Origin: JAHEDH01 sp965364515
GTDB lineage: Bacteria > Actinomycetota > Acidimicrobiia > Spongiisociales > ZC4RG35
Direction of reading: 5' to 3'
Assembly (NCBI GenBank): GCA_965364515.1
Contig: CBDTXZ010000097.1
Span: 1 to 11,505, forward strand
DNA length: 11,505 nt
A model generated the notes under the pieces. That model saw only the letters and a program-made list of their open reading frames with translations. It ran no database searches and was not told where the DNA came from. Position numbers and translations under genes: made by a program. Below, one piece after another: positions 1-6,633 of this stretch (the first letter of the stretch is position 1; the number at the start of each line of letters is the position of its first letter).

Positions 1-68
1 AGCTCGGCCGCAACGGACACCCCGGCGATGCCCCCGCCGATCACCACCACGTCTGCTCGCTGACTCAT
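1..68 (-). CDS. FAD-dependent oxidoreductase, N-terminal fragment
   Basis: Only the first 23 codons are present; the gene continues past the left edge. The protein begins MSQRADVVVIGGGIAGVSVA, which is the beta-alpha-beta start of a Rossmann fold. The GGGIAG glycine-rich loop binds the ADP part of FAD. A short lead-in, a run of valines and GxGxxG within the first 15 residues is typical of the DAO/glycine-oxidase type of flavoprotein and of related amine dehydrogenases. The fragment is too short to choose between them, so no substrate is given. The ATG at 68 is supported because the fold starts directly after it. There is no Shine-Dalgarno, but TACGCT lies 7 nt upstream. The gene diverges from the MFS transporter. 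Confidence 0.8.
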   Translation of the reverse strand, partial: MSQRADVVVIGGGIAGVSVAAE

Positions 69-75
69 CGATTGG

Positions 76-81
76 AGCGTA
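76..81 (-). promoter_or_regulatory. Possible -10 box (TACGCT) for leaderless FAD oxidoreductase transcript
   Basis: On the minus strand TACGCT fits the actinobacterial TANNNT -10 pattern and ends 7 nt before the ATG at 68. A transcript starting at the ATG itself would be placed correctly. No ribosome binding site is visible and no convincing -35 is seen. Promoter use is inferred. Confidence 0.4.
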
Positions 82-204
82 GACCCGGCTGGGCCCCGGA
101 TTCGAAGCTCGAGCCCGGAGCTGAAAGCGTTTCCCGACTCAGACTCGGCCCTGGCCGCTCTCGTGGCCGAAGCCAGGAGATCCGGTCTCGGTGTCCTGGT
201 CATC

Positions 205-210
205 TAGTTT
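205..210 (+). promoter_or_regulatory. Possible -10 box (TAGTTT) upstream of the MFS gene
   Basis: TAGTTT fits TANNNT and is one of the few AT-rich hexamers in this intergenic region. It ends exactly 6 nt before an ATG at 217 that opens a short ORF running into the MFS start. No good -35 hexamer is visible at 16-18 nt spacing. A transcript from here would carry the MFS gene as second cistron. Confidence 0.3.
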
Positions 211-216
211 GGGCTC

Positions 217-297
217 ATGCACCCCATGCGCTGGATCTGTTCGCCTCCGCCGGTACACAGGTCGGATGCATCGGACGGCGATGTGCCGCATGGCTGA
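217..297 (+). CDS. Possible 26-codon leader peptide overlapping the MFS start
   Basis: An ATG placed 6 nt after a TANNNT box opens a 26-codon ORF that stops with TGA at 295-297, eight bases inside the MFS coding region. The peptide starts MHPMRWIC and contains the run SPPPVH. Consecutive prolines are known to slow ribosomes, so the layout is compatible with a translated leader that controls re-initiation on the transporter, as in some resistance genes. No homologue is recognised and chance is quite possible, since the MFS start itself is uncertain. Confidence 0.2.
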   Translation: MHPMRWICSPPPVHRSDASDGDVPHG

Positions 298-1456
298 GCG
301 GCGTACGCCTGAGGGGTTCTGGGCGATCTGGACCGCCGTGGCCATGGACCTGCTCGGGTTCGGGATCATCATCCCGCTCCTCCCGCTGTACGCCGACTCG
401 TTCGGCGCCTCGCCGGCCGTGATCGGTGTGCTGTTCGCGGCCTACTCATTGGCGCAGTTCGCTCTTTCTCCGGTGTGGGGACGGATCTCGGACCGGGTAG
501 GCAGAAAGCCGGTCCTGGTGGTCACGATCGTGGGTTCGGCGCTTGGCAGCCTCGTCCTCGGACTGGCCGGCTCGCTCACCGTGCTCTTCGTCGGCCGGAT
601 CCTCGACGGAGCCTCCGGCGCAAGCGTTGCGGTCGCCCGCGCAACCATCGCAGACCTGGCCTCCCCCGAGCAGCGGCCGCGTCTGATGGGACTCCTCGGT
701 GCGGCATTCGGATTCGGCTTCGTGATCGGTCCGGTCGTCGGGTCGCTGGCGGCTCTCGGCGGGCCGGCCGTCCCGTTCTTCCTGGCCGCCGGGATCTCGG
801 CAGTCAACGCGATCGCAACATGGGTCAGGGTTCCCGAGACGCGGGTCGTGGCGGCGGCGGAATCGCCCGCCGGGTCGATCCGAGATCTCTCGGGTCCGGT
901 AGCTCGTCTCGTGGTTCTCACCTTCGTGGGAATGACCGCATTCGCGGCGTTCGAGGCGACGTTCTCGCTGCTCGCGGAGGCTCGGCTGGGGGTGGGCGAA
1001 GCCGAGATCGGGTTCGTGTTCGCCGGGCTCGGCCTCTTGCTCGTGGCCACGCAAGCCGGCCTGATCGGGCCGGCAACGAATCTGGTGGGCGAGCGAGCGC
1101 TGATTCGTATCGGGCTCGTCCTCAACGTCGTCGGCTTCGTGCTCCTGTCGATTGCCGAATCGTGGAGTCTGCTCGTGCCCGGACTGGCGATCCTGGCACT
1201 CGGTCAAGGCTTCATCACCCCGACGATTGCGTCCGCCATCGCAGGGAGTGCAGCCCCGGGGACGAGCGGCGTCGCCCTCGGAGTGCAGCAGTCGGCGGGC
1301 GGTCTGGCCAGGGTGGTCGGTCCGGCAGCGGGTGGCGCCCTGTTCGCGATCGGCCTTCCGGTCCCGTACGTGGTCGCCGCCGGGCTGACGCTCGCAGCGC
1401 TGCCGATCGTCCCGAGCGAAGCGCGGGTCGAGGCCGATGTGGTCGCCGAGCGCTAG
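290..1456 (+). CDS. MFS transporter, DHA1/TetA-like drug efflux type
   Basis: This is a 388-residue protein with about twelve hydrophobic segments, the usual size for the drug:H+ antiporter-1 branch of the major facilitator superfamily. Helix 1 runs WAIWTAVAMDLLGFGIIIPL. Motif A between helices 2 and 3 is clear, GRISDRVGRKP at residues 64-74. The GFVIGPVVGS stretch near 143-152 is the antiporter motif C in helix 5. These point to proton-driven efflux of small molecules across the inner membrane; the drug or metabolite cannot be told. In-frame ATGs also exist at 266 and 281. I chose 290 because MAERRTPEGF leads directly into helix 1, but no start has a good Shine-Dalgarno. It is convergent with the glutaredoxin gene, sharing the stop region. 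Confidence 0.85.
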   Translation: MAERRTPEGFWAIWTAVAMDLLGFGIIIPLLPLYADSFGASPAVIGVLFAAYSLAQFALSPVWGRISDRVGRKPVLVVTIVGSALGSLVLGLAGSLTVLFVGRILDGASGASVAVARATIADLASPEQRPRLMGLLGAAFGFGFVIGPVVGSLAALGGPAVPFFLAAGISAVNAIATWVRVPETRVVAAAESPAGSIRDLSGPVARLVVLTFVGMTAFAAFEATFSLLAEARLGVGEAEIGFVFAGLGLLLVATQAGLIGPATNLVGERALIRIGLVLNVVGFVLLSIAESWSLLVPGLAILALGQGFITPTIASAIAGSAAPGTSGVALGVQQSAGGLARVVGPAAGGALFAIGLPVPYVVAAGLTLAALPIVPSEARVEADVVAER

Positions 1457-1698
1457 GAGAGGCCCAGCTTCGATCTGAGCTGATCGTTGGTGGGTTCGGT
1501 GAGATGGGTGCCATCCTCGAACACGATGACCGGGATGGAGCGAAGTCCGTTGTTACGCGCTGTCACCGCCGACATCTGGTCGGGATGCTCCTCCAAGTCG
1601 ATGTAGGTGAACGCAACGTCGTTCGAATCCAAGAACGCCCTGGATCGGCGGCAATCGCCGCACCAATCGGCGCCGTACATGACGATGTCTGTGCTCAT
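1453..1698 (-). CDS. Mycoredoxin-like glutaredoxin family protein
   Basis: This is an 81-residue single thioredoxin-fold domain, the normal size for a mycoredoxin or NrdH-type glutaredoxin. The active-site motif is WCGDC at residues 12-16 (Cys13 and Cys16) after strand 1 (IVMYGA). The cis-proline loop is SIPV at 54-57 (Pro56), followed by FEDGTHL and a last helix starting EPTNDQL. The layout resembles Mycobacterium Mrx1, which reduces mycothiolated protein disulfides. Mrx1 has CGYC and TVP, whereas here the motifs are CGDC and SIP, so target or reductant may differ. GAGG lies 5 nt before the ATG. It is last in a minus-strand cluster behind the SRPBCC gene and a possible small ORF. Its stop overlaps that of the convergent MFS gene in one CTAG. 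Confidence 0.85.
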   Translation of the reverse strand: MSTDIVMYGADWCGDCRRSRAFLDSNDVAFTYIDLEEHPDQMSAVTARNNGLRSIPVIVFEDGTHLTEPTNDQLRSKLGLS

Positions 1699-1778
1699 TC
1701 GAACCTCGAGTGGTCGAGGGTGGAGAACGTGTCGATAGCGGCGGGTATTCCGTCGATCGGCAGGCCCGGCGTGTGCAT
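1695..1778 (-). CDS. Possible 27-codon small protein between SRPBCC and glutaredoxin genes
   Basis: The ATG at 1778 comes one base after the TGA of the SRPBCC gene (TGA-G-ATG). The ORF ends in a TGA that overlaps the ATG of the glutaredoxin gene (ATGA). It fills the otherwise non-coding gap exactly and would couple translation of its neighbours. The peptide begins MHTPGLPIDGIPAAIDTF, has no membrane segment or cysteine, and is not recognised. Its junctions are those of real operon genes, but 27 codons is short enough for chance. It may only serve to keep ribosomes moving into the next gene. Confidence 0.35.
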   Translation of the reverse strand: MHTPGLPIDGIPAAIDTFSTLDHSRFE

Positions 1779-1779
1779 C

Positions 1780-2232
1780 TCAGTCGATCGATCCACGCCA
1801 GGCGCCGGTCTCCGATTTGCGTGCTTCGATGAACTTCTTGAATCGCTCCAGATCGCCTTCGACCTGACGCTCGACGACTCCGAGCGCTGCTCCCGACTTC
1901 TCCACGATGCCCTCCGGTTGGAAGTCCATCTGGTACATGACCCGGGTCTCGCCATCGGCGAGTTCGTGAAACGTGACGACACCGGCCTGCCGGGGCCCCT
2001 CGATGGTCGTCCAGGCGATGCGCTGGTCGGGTGTCTGCTCGGTGATCCTGGCGATGAACGTTCGCTCGATGCCGTTGACGTCGGTCCGCCATTCGGTGAG
2101 CTCGTCGTCGATCTGCTCGACCGCAGTGACCGACTCCATGAACTGTGGGAACGATTCGAACTGCGTCCACTGGTTGTAGGCCGTGCTGACCGGAACGGTG
2201 AGGTCGATCGAGCGTTCAACGGTGGTTTGCAT
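1780..2232 (-). CDS. SRPBCC family protein (polyketide cyclase/dehydrase fold)
   Basis: The 150-residue protein has the START-like helix-grip fold of the polyketide_cyc family. It opens with the strand TTVERSIDLTVPVSTAYNQW, followed by FESFPQFMESV, the typical first helix pair. Mid-protein RITEQTPDQRIAW and GVVTFHEL form strands of the cavity, and the last long helix holds GDLERFKKFIE. The family binds hydrophobic ligands; most actinobacterial members have no known reaction. CoxG, which accompanies CO dehydrogenases, shares this fold, but the sequence looks like the general cyclase type rather than CoxG. GAGGAAG lies about 9 nt before the ATG. It follows the CoxL-like gene by 65 bp in the same direction, so a link to that enzyme is possible but unproven. 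Confidence 0.85.
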   Translation of the reverse strand: MQTTVERSIDLTVPVSTAYNQWTQFESFPQFMESVTAVEQIDDELTEWRTDVNGIERTFIARITEQTPDQRIAWTTIEGPRQAGVVTFHELADGETRVMYQMDFQPEGIVEKSGAALGVVERQVEGDLERFKKFIEARKSETGAWRGSID

Positions 2233-2278
2233 GGGAATTCACTTCCTCGGGGTCGGTACACAGGGACTACCCGACGAC

Positions 2279-2297
2279 CCGAGGGCACAAACCTCGG
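2279..2297 (-). terminator. Short hairpin directly after the CoxL-like stop codon
   Basis: Reading the minus strand, CCGAGG and CCTCGG form a perfect 6-bp GC-rich stem around a 7-nt loop, beginning right after the TGA. There is no T-tract after it, so it is a poor intrinsic terminator. It could weaken read-through or protect the 3' end of the upstream message. Low confidence. Confidence 0.25.
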
Positions 2298-4577
2298 TCA
2301 GCCGCGGTTGATCGCAGTCCAGAGCTTCGAAGGCGTGAGCGGCATGTCGAGGTGTTCGACTCCGAGGTGGCGGATCGCGTCGATGACGGCGTTCAGCACG
2401 GCCGGAGTCGACCCGATCGTGCCCGCCTCGCCGATGCCCTTTGCCCCGAGCACGTTCTGCGGTGTCGGGGTCTCGGTGTGGTCGATGGCGATGGGCGGCA
2501 GGTTGACGGCGGTTGGCAGGAGGTAGCTGGTCAAGTTGCCGCTCGTCGGGTTGGCCGACTCGTCGTATCGGAACTCCTCGAGCAGAGCCTGCCCGACTCC
2601 CTGGGCGATGCCGCCCTGAACCTGACCGTCGACGACCATCCGATTGAAGATCGTCCCGCAGTCGTCGACAGCCACGTGTCTGAGCAGGCGGACGTCACCG
2701 GTCTCGGTGTCGACTTCGGCGATGGAGACATGGGTGCCGAACGCAAAGCTGGCCTCCTCCTGGACCCAGAGGTCGTCAGCTGACAGCCCCGGATCCATGT
2801 CGTCGGGAATGAGCGCCGCATCCGTCGCCATCGCAGCGATCTCGGCGAGGGACCGTCCGGTGTCTGGCACTCCGACCACTCCGATCGTTCCGTCGTCGAA
2901 CTGGACCACGTCGTCGACGGACGCCTCCGCCGCGTGTGCGACGATCGCGCGCGCCTTGTCGATCACGGCTTCGCCCGCCCGGAACAGCGCAGTTCCTGCC
3001 ATCTGCATCGATCGCGAGCCCATCGTGCCGCCCCCTCGCACGACGGAGTCGGTGTCGCCCTGGACGAAGGCGACATCGGAGACCGGGACCTTGAGCACCT
3101 GCGCGACGAGCTGGGTGAAGGTGGTTTCGTGGCTGTGGCCGTGGGAAGAGGCGCCCGAGAAGATCGTGACCGTGCCGTCGGCGTGCACCTCGACTCGGCC
3201 CCAGTCCTTACGGCCGCCAGGTGCGGTCACTTCGACATAGCTGCCGATACCGATCCCGAGTTGGCGGCCCTCGCCATCCCGTCGCCGCCGCTGTTCGGTA
3301 CGGAGCCCCGAATAGCCTGCGATGTCGAGCGCTCGATCGAGTGCAGCCCGATAGTCACCCGAGTCGTAGAGCTCGTCGGTCGCGGTCGTGTAGGGGAACT
3401 GTTCGGGGGTGATGAAGTTGCGTCGGCGAATCTCGGCGGGGTCCATCCCGAGCCGGTCCGCGAGCATGTCGATGACCCGCTCGAGATCGACCGTCGCCTC
3501 GGGCCGGCCGGCACCTCGATAGGCGTGGACCGGCGTGGTGTTGGTGACGGCGGTCCGCCAGCGGAACTCGATGCGCGGGATGGCGTAGGGCCCCGAGGCC
3601 ATGCGCTGTGTGAAGTTCGGCATGTAGGCGCCGTACAGGGGGTAGGCGCCGGCATCCTGGGTGGCGAGCACCCGCAGACCGGTGATCCGACCGTCATCGG
3701 TTGCCCCGATCTCGATGTCGTGGATCTGGGCGCGACCGTGAGTCATCGCACGCAGGTTCTCTGATCGGGTCTCTTGCCAGCGCACGGGGCGCTTCAGGCG
3801 CAGGGCGATCGCCGCGGTCAGCGCCTGTTCCGGGTAGCAGTAGATCTTGGCGCCGAAGCCGCCTCCCATGTCCGGGACCTTGACATGGAGGAGATTCCGG
3901 TCGATCCCGAGCGCAGTGGAGATGGCGTTTCTGTGTCCGTGAACCTGCTGGGTGCCCGCCCAGATGTCGAGTCCGCCGTCCGCTCTCGGGATCGACAGCG
4001 CGTTGTTCGGTTCCAGTGGGATGGCGGCGACCCGTTGGTGTCGGATCCGGGCGTGGACGACGACGTCGGCGACTGAGTGGAGGTCGTCGATCGTGTCGGT
4101 GCCCCTGTCGTAGATGAGGTTCGTTCCCAGATCCGGGAAGAGGATCGGAGCGTCGGCGTCGAAGGCCGCCTCGACGTCGGTGATGGGATCCAGAATGTCG
4201 TACTCGGGCCAGATGGCCTCTGCGGCGTCCTGCGCCTGTGTGGCGGTCTCGGCGACGACCACGGCGACGATGTCACCGACGAACCTCGCCCTGTCGGTGA
4301 TGAGCGGCCGTCGAGTGGGTTCCGGCTGTTTCGGCGCGTCGATCGGCATGAGCATGTGGCCGAAATCGGCGTGGGTGAAGACGCCTGCCACACCCGGCAT
4401 CGCCTCGGCCTCTGCCGTATCGATCGACGTCACGACCGCGTGGGGCACGTCGGATCGGACCGCGTACATCCAGAGCTCGCCGTCCACCGTGCGGTTGGCG
4501 AGGAATTCGCCGCCGCCGCTGATCAACCGCGGGTCTTCGAGCCGCTTGACCGAGGCTCCGTGGATCGTGACGCCCAT
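2298..4577 (-). CDS. Form II CoxL-like molybdenum hydroxylase large subunit
   Basis: This 759-residue protein is a full-length molybdopterin-binding subunit of the xanthine oxidase family. It starts with the usual GASVKRLEDPRLISG. The first Mo-pterin loop is GGGFGAK at 238-244. The active-site loop reads AYRGAGR at 352-358, the signature of form II CoxL-like enzymes; true CO dehydrogenase (form I) carries AYxCSFR. The second pterin region is QGGIAQGVGQ near 653-662, and the base glutamate of the family is Glu717 in GIGEAG. Such enzymes hydroxylate or oxidise small organic substrates in the cytoplasm. They need a [2Fe-2S] and usually an FAD subunit, neither of which is nearby. The commonly seen GQGHE appears here as GHSHE (480-484). 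It lies 34 bp after E1 beta, with TACGCT 6 nt before its ATG. The substrate is unknown; CO as main substrate is unlikely. Confidence 0.9.
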   Translation of the reverse strand: MGVTIHGASVKRLEDPRLISGGGEFLANRTVDGELWMYAVRSDVPHAVVTSIDTAEAEAMPGVAGVFTHADFGHMLMPIDAPKQPEPTRRPLITDRARFVGDIVAVVVAETATQAQDAAEAIWPEYDILDPITDVEAAFDADAPILFPDLGTNLIYDRGTDTIDDLHSVADVVVHARIRHQRVAAIPLEPNNALSIPRADGGLDIWAGTQQVHGHRNAISTALGIDRNLLHVKVPDMGGGFGAKIYCYPEQALTAAIALRLKRPVRWQETRSENLRAMTHGRAQIHDIEIGATDDGRITGLRVLATQDAGAYPLYGAYMPNFTQRMASGPYAIPRIEFRWRTAVTNTTPVHAYRGAGRPEATVDLERVIDMLADRLGMDPAEIRRRNFITPEQFPYTTATDELYDSGDYRAALDRALDIAGYSGLRTEQRRRRDGEGRQLGIGIGSYVEVTAPGGRKDWGRVEVHADGTVTIFSGASSHGHSHETTFTQLVAQVLKVPVSDVAFVQGDTDSVVRGGGTMGSRSMQMAGTALFRAGEAVIDKARAIVAHAAEASVDDVVQFDDGTIGVVGVPDTGRSLAEIAAMATDAALIPDDMDPGLSADDLWVQEEASFAFGTHVSIAEVDTETGDVRLLRHVAVDDCGTIFNRMVVDGQVQGGIAQGVGQALLEEFRYDESANPTSGNLTSYLLPTAVNLPPIAIDHTETPTPQNVLGAKGIGEAGTIGSTPAVLNAVIDAIRHLGVEHLDMPLTPSKLWTAINRG

Positions 4578-4583
4578 CCGTCG

Positions 4584-4589
4584 AGCGTA
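4584..4589 (-). promoter_or_regulatory. Possible -10 box (TACGCT) for leaderless CoxL-like transcript
   Basis: The minus strand reads TACGCT, then 6 nt, then the ATG at 4577, the spacing expected when transcription starts on the start codon. The gene has no clear Shine-Dalgarno. The box sits in the 34-bp gap after E1 beta, so it would be an internal promoter. No matching -35 is seen. Confidence 0.35.
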
Positions 4590-4611
4590 GCGATGCCTGC
4601 TTCTTCGGCGC

Positions 4612-5631
4612 TCAGTACGCGGCCAGGCGACGGATCGCTTCTACGAGATCGTCGGAGCCGGGTCGGTAGGCATCCTCGAGTGGGGGACTGAACGGAACGG
4701 GGGTGTCGGCGCCGCCGAGCCGGACGATCGGCCCGTCGAGAGATTCGAATCCGTGCTCGGCGATCAGCGACGCCACCTCCGCTCCGACGCCGGCCATCCG
4801 GTTTGCGGCATGTGCCACGATCACCTTCCCGGTGGTTGCAGCCGCCTCGAGGACGGCGTCGATGTCGAGCGGTTTGAGGGATCGGAGGTCGAGGACGTGC
4901 GTCGAGATCCCTTCGGCTTCGACGATGCCGGCCGCATCGAGCGCGACGTGGACGAGCGAGCCGTAGGTGATCACCGTCACGTCGGTGCCCGGGCGCCTCA
5001 GCTCGGCCGTTCCCAACGGGACGACGTGCTCCCCGTCGGGTACGTGGGCTTTCAGCGAGCGATAGAGGGGCTTGGACTCGAAGAAGACGACCGGGTTGTC
5101 GTCGCGTACGGCTGCGGCCAGCAGGCCCTTGGCGTCGGCGGGAGTCGCCGGTGCCACGACCTTCAGGCCGGGCGTGTGCACGAACCACGCCTCGGGATTC
5201 TGAGAGTGAAACGGACCTGACCGGATGCCACCGTCGGACGGCGCCCTGATCACCCACGGAACCGCCGCACCCATCCGGTAGTGGGCGGTGGAGGCGAACT
5301 GAACGATCGAGTCGAAGCCCGTGGAGATGAAATCGGCGAACTGCATCTCGACGATCGGTCGCAGCCCCATCAGGGCCATTCCGTTTGCCATGCCGGTGAA
5401 TCCGAGTTCTGCGATCGGGGTGTTGAGCACCCGTCGGTCGCCGAAACGCTCGGCCAGGCCCTTCGTCACCTTGAACGCACCGCCGAAATCTCCTCCGACG
5501 TCTTCGCCCATCACCAGGACGTTCTCGTCCCGTTCCATCTCGAGGCGGATGGCTTCTGCGATGGCCTCGAGGTAGGTCAGTTCCCGACCCGAGCTGGCGG
5601 GGGTGTCGGTGAAGCCGAAGTTGTCGCTCAT
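4612..5631 (-). CDS. 2-oxo acid dehydrogenase E1 component, beta subunit
   Basis: This 339-residue protein has the usual length for the transketolase-like beta subunit of pyruvate, acetoin or branched-chain 2-oxo acid dehydrogenase. The N-terminal pyrimidine-binding domain has LTYLEAIAEAI, VLVMGEDVGG (38-47) and NTPIAELG (70-77), where Glu75 is the expected thiamine diphosphate-activating glutamate. HSQNPEAWFVHTPGLKVV follows from His142. The C-terminal transketolase domain holds VTVITYGSLV and VLDLRSLKPLD. The ending TPVPFSPPLEDAYRPG resembles pyruvate/acetoin types somewhat more than branched-chain ones, but the substrate stays open. The ATG at 5631 overlaps the alpha TGA (ATGA), so translation is probably coupled. 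Longer reading upstream gives only arginine-rich antisense-like sequence. Confidence 0.92.
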   Translation of the reverse strand: MSDNFGFTDTPASSGRELTYLEAIAEAIRLEMERDENVLVMGEDVGGDFGGAFKVTKGLAERFGDRRVLNTPIAELGFTGMANGMALMGLRPIVEMQFADFISTGFDSIVQFASTAHYRMGAAVPWVIRAPSDGGIRSGPFHSQNPEAWFVHTPGLKVVAPATPADAKGLLAAAVRDDNPVVFFESKPLYRSLKAHVPDGEHVVPLGTAELRRPGTDVTVITYGSLVHVALDAAGIVEAEGISTHVLDLRSLKPLDIDAVLEAAATTGKVIVAHAANRMAGVGAEVASLIAEHGFESLDGPIVRLGGADTPVPFSPPLEDAYRPGSDDLVEAIRRLAAY

Positions 5632-6587
5632 GCGTAGACACCGTCGTGGAGCGTTGCCGGATCCGGCATCGGTGCCCGTTCTGCCTCTGCGATGGCCGTG
5701 TCGATGCGCTCGCGGGCGGCCGCGTCGAGCCGGTCGAGTGTCGCAGTGCCGGCGATTCCCGACGCTTCGAGGTGTGCGCGGTGGACGACCACGGGATCGC
5801 GTTTCTCCCATTGCTCGAGGAGGCTGCGGGGAACGTATTCGGCGCCGTCGTGGATGGCGTGTCCCAGCATTCGCATGGTGGTCGCCTCGATCACGGTCGG
5901 CCCGCCGCCGGTTCGGGCACGATCCAACGCCTGCCGGCACGCTTCGTACACCTCGGTGACCGAGTTTCCGTCGACGGTGGCCGTTGCGACGCCGTAGCCG
6001 GAGGCTCGTTCAGTGAAGTTCGGGGTGTGCATCTGCTGGCGAAGTGGCGTCGAGTAGGCGTACTGGTTGTTCTCGATGATCAGGACGAATGGCGCCTGCC
6101 ACAGCCCGGCCATGTTGAGTGTCTCGTGAAAGACCCCTGCAGTGGTCCCGCCGTCACCCACGAACGTCATCGCCACTCGCGGTTGATTGCGGTATTTGAA
6201 CGACATCGCGACGCCGAGCGTCGTCGGGAGCGACTGCGGGAGATGGCTGATGAAACCGATGATCCCGAGCGACAGGTCGCCCACGCCGTGGAGGTTCGCA
6301 TCTCGTCCACGGCTGGCTCCGGTGGCCTTGCCCAGCATGTTCCCGAAGATCCGCTCCGGCGACATCCCCCGGACGAGATACGTGCCGAGATCCCGATGCA
6401 TCGGAGCGACGACGTCGTCCGGTTCGAGAGCCAGCCCGGCACCAACCGAGATCGCCTCGTGCCCTCTCCCGCTGAAGGTTCCTCCGAGCCCGCGACCCTG
6501 TTTCCACATGGCCACCATCTGCTCGTCGAACGTCCTGGTGAGTCTCATCCAGGCGTACATCTCGATCTGAACACGTGGGTCGATCAT
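5628..6587 (-). CDS. 2-oxo acid dehydrogenase E1 component, alpha subunit
   Basis: This is a 319-residue thiamine diphosphate-binding subunit that pairs with the beta subunit encoded next to it. The cofactor motif starts at GDGG (144-147) and ends at ENNQYAYST, with the Asn pair at 173-174, the standard GDG-x(26)-NN. HRDLGTYLVRG (64-74) and SHLPQSLPTTLG (114-125) match the substrate-channel region. RMLGHAIHDGAEYVP (239-253) corresponds to the C-terminal loop usually written GHSxxD. E1 decarboxylates a 2-oxo acid and passes the acyl group to lipoyl-E2; no E2 or E3 is in the window. It is on the short side for the family. The start at 6587 is the only good ATG before MYAWMRLTRTF. It lacks a Shine-Dalgarno but has TACTCT 8 nt upstream. 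It is the first gene of the cluster. Confidence 0.9.
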   Translation of the reverse strand: MIDPRVQIEMYAWMRLTRTFDEQMVAMWKQGRGLGGTFSGRGHEAISVGAGLALEPDDVVAPMHRDLGTYLVRGMSPERIFGNMLGKATGASRGRDANLHGVGDLSLGIIGFISHLPQSLPTTLGVAMSFKYRNQPRVAMTFVGDGGTTAGVFHETLNMAGLWQAPFVLIIENNQYAYSTPLRQQMHTPNFTERASGYGVATATVDGNSVTEVYEACRQALDRARTGGGPTVIEATTMRMLGHAIHDGAEYVPRSLLEQWEKRDPVVVHRAHLEASGIAGTATLDRLDAAARERIDTAIAEAERAPMPDPATLHDGVYA

Positions 6588-6595
6588 TGCGTTCG

Positions 6596-6601
6596 AGAGT
6601 A
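6596..6601 (-). promoter_or_regulatory. Possible -10 box (TACTCT) for E1 alpha
   Basis: TACTCT on the minus strand fits TANNNT and ends 8 nt before the ATG at 6587, which has no Shine-Dalgarno. The message would be leaderless or carry only one or two extra bases. The 176-bp gap between the exporter operon and E1 alpha (6588-6763) is the natural place for this cluster's promoter. No convincing -35 was found. Confidence 0.3.
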
Positions 6602-6621
6602 GGTCGTCGAGGGGTAGCGTG

Positions 6622-6633
6622 AGGAGGTGATCC
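6622..6633 (+). other. 12-base exact copy of the extended Shine-Dalgarno (anti-16S tail)
   Basis: AGGAGGTGATCC is fully complementary to the conserved 3' end of 16S rRNA; read on the minus strand it equals that 16S tail, GGATCACCTCCT. A TAGCGT box lies just upstream (6615-6620) and an ATG follows at 6642, but that ORF stops after MNQA. No real plus-strand gene follows: the next long frame is antisense to the permease. It lies in the gap upstream of E1 alpha. The role is unknown and it may be chance. Confidence 0.3.

Noticed and set aside
1780..2232. CoxG identity for the SRPBCC protein
   Set aside because: It shares the fold and lies beside a CoxL-like gene, but the RIAW and GDLERFKKFIE pattern is that of the general polyketide-cyclase family.
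475..2526. 683-codon plus-strand open frame
   Set aside because: It runs through the MFS gene in another frame and then antisense to three recognisable genes. It is arginine/glycine-rich with no domain, a typical high-GC shadow frame.
2298..4577. Carbon monoxide dehydrogenase (form I) assignment
   Set aside because: The active-site loop is AYRGAGR, not the AYxCSFR of CO-oxidising enzymes, and coxM and coxS are missing.
4523..5641. 372-codon minus-strand frame overlapping E1 beta
   Set aside because: It is a frame-shifted shadow of E1 beta, arginine-rich and without motifs.
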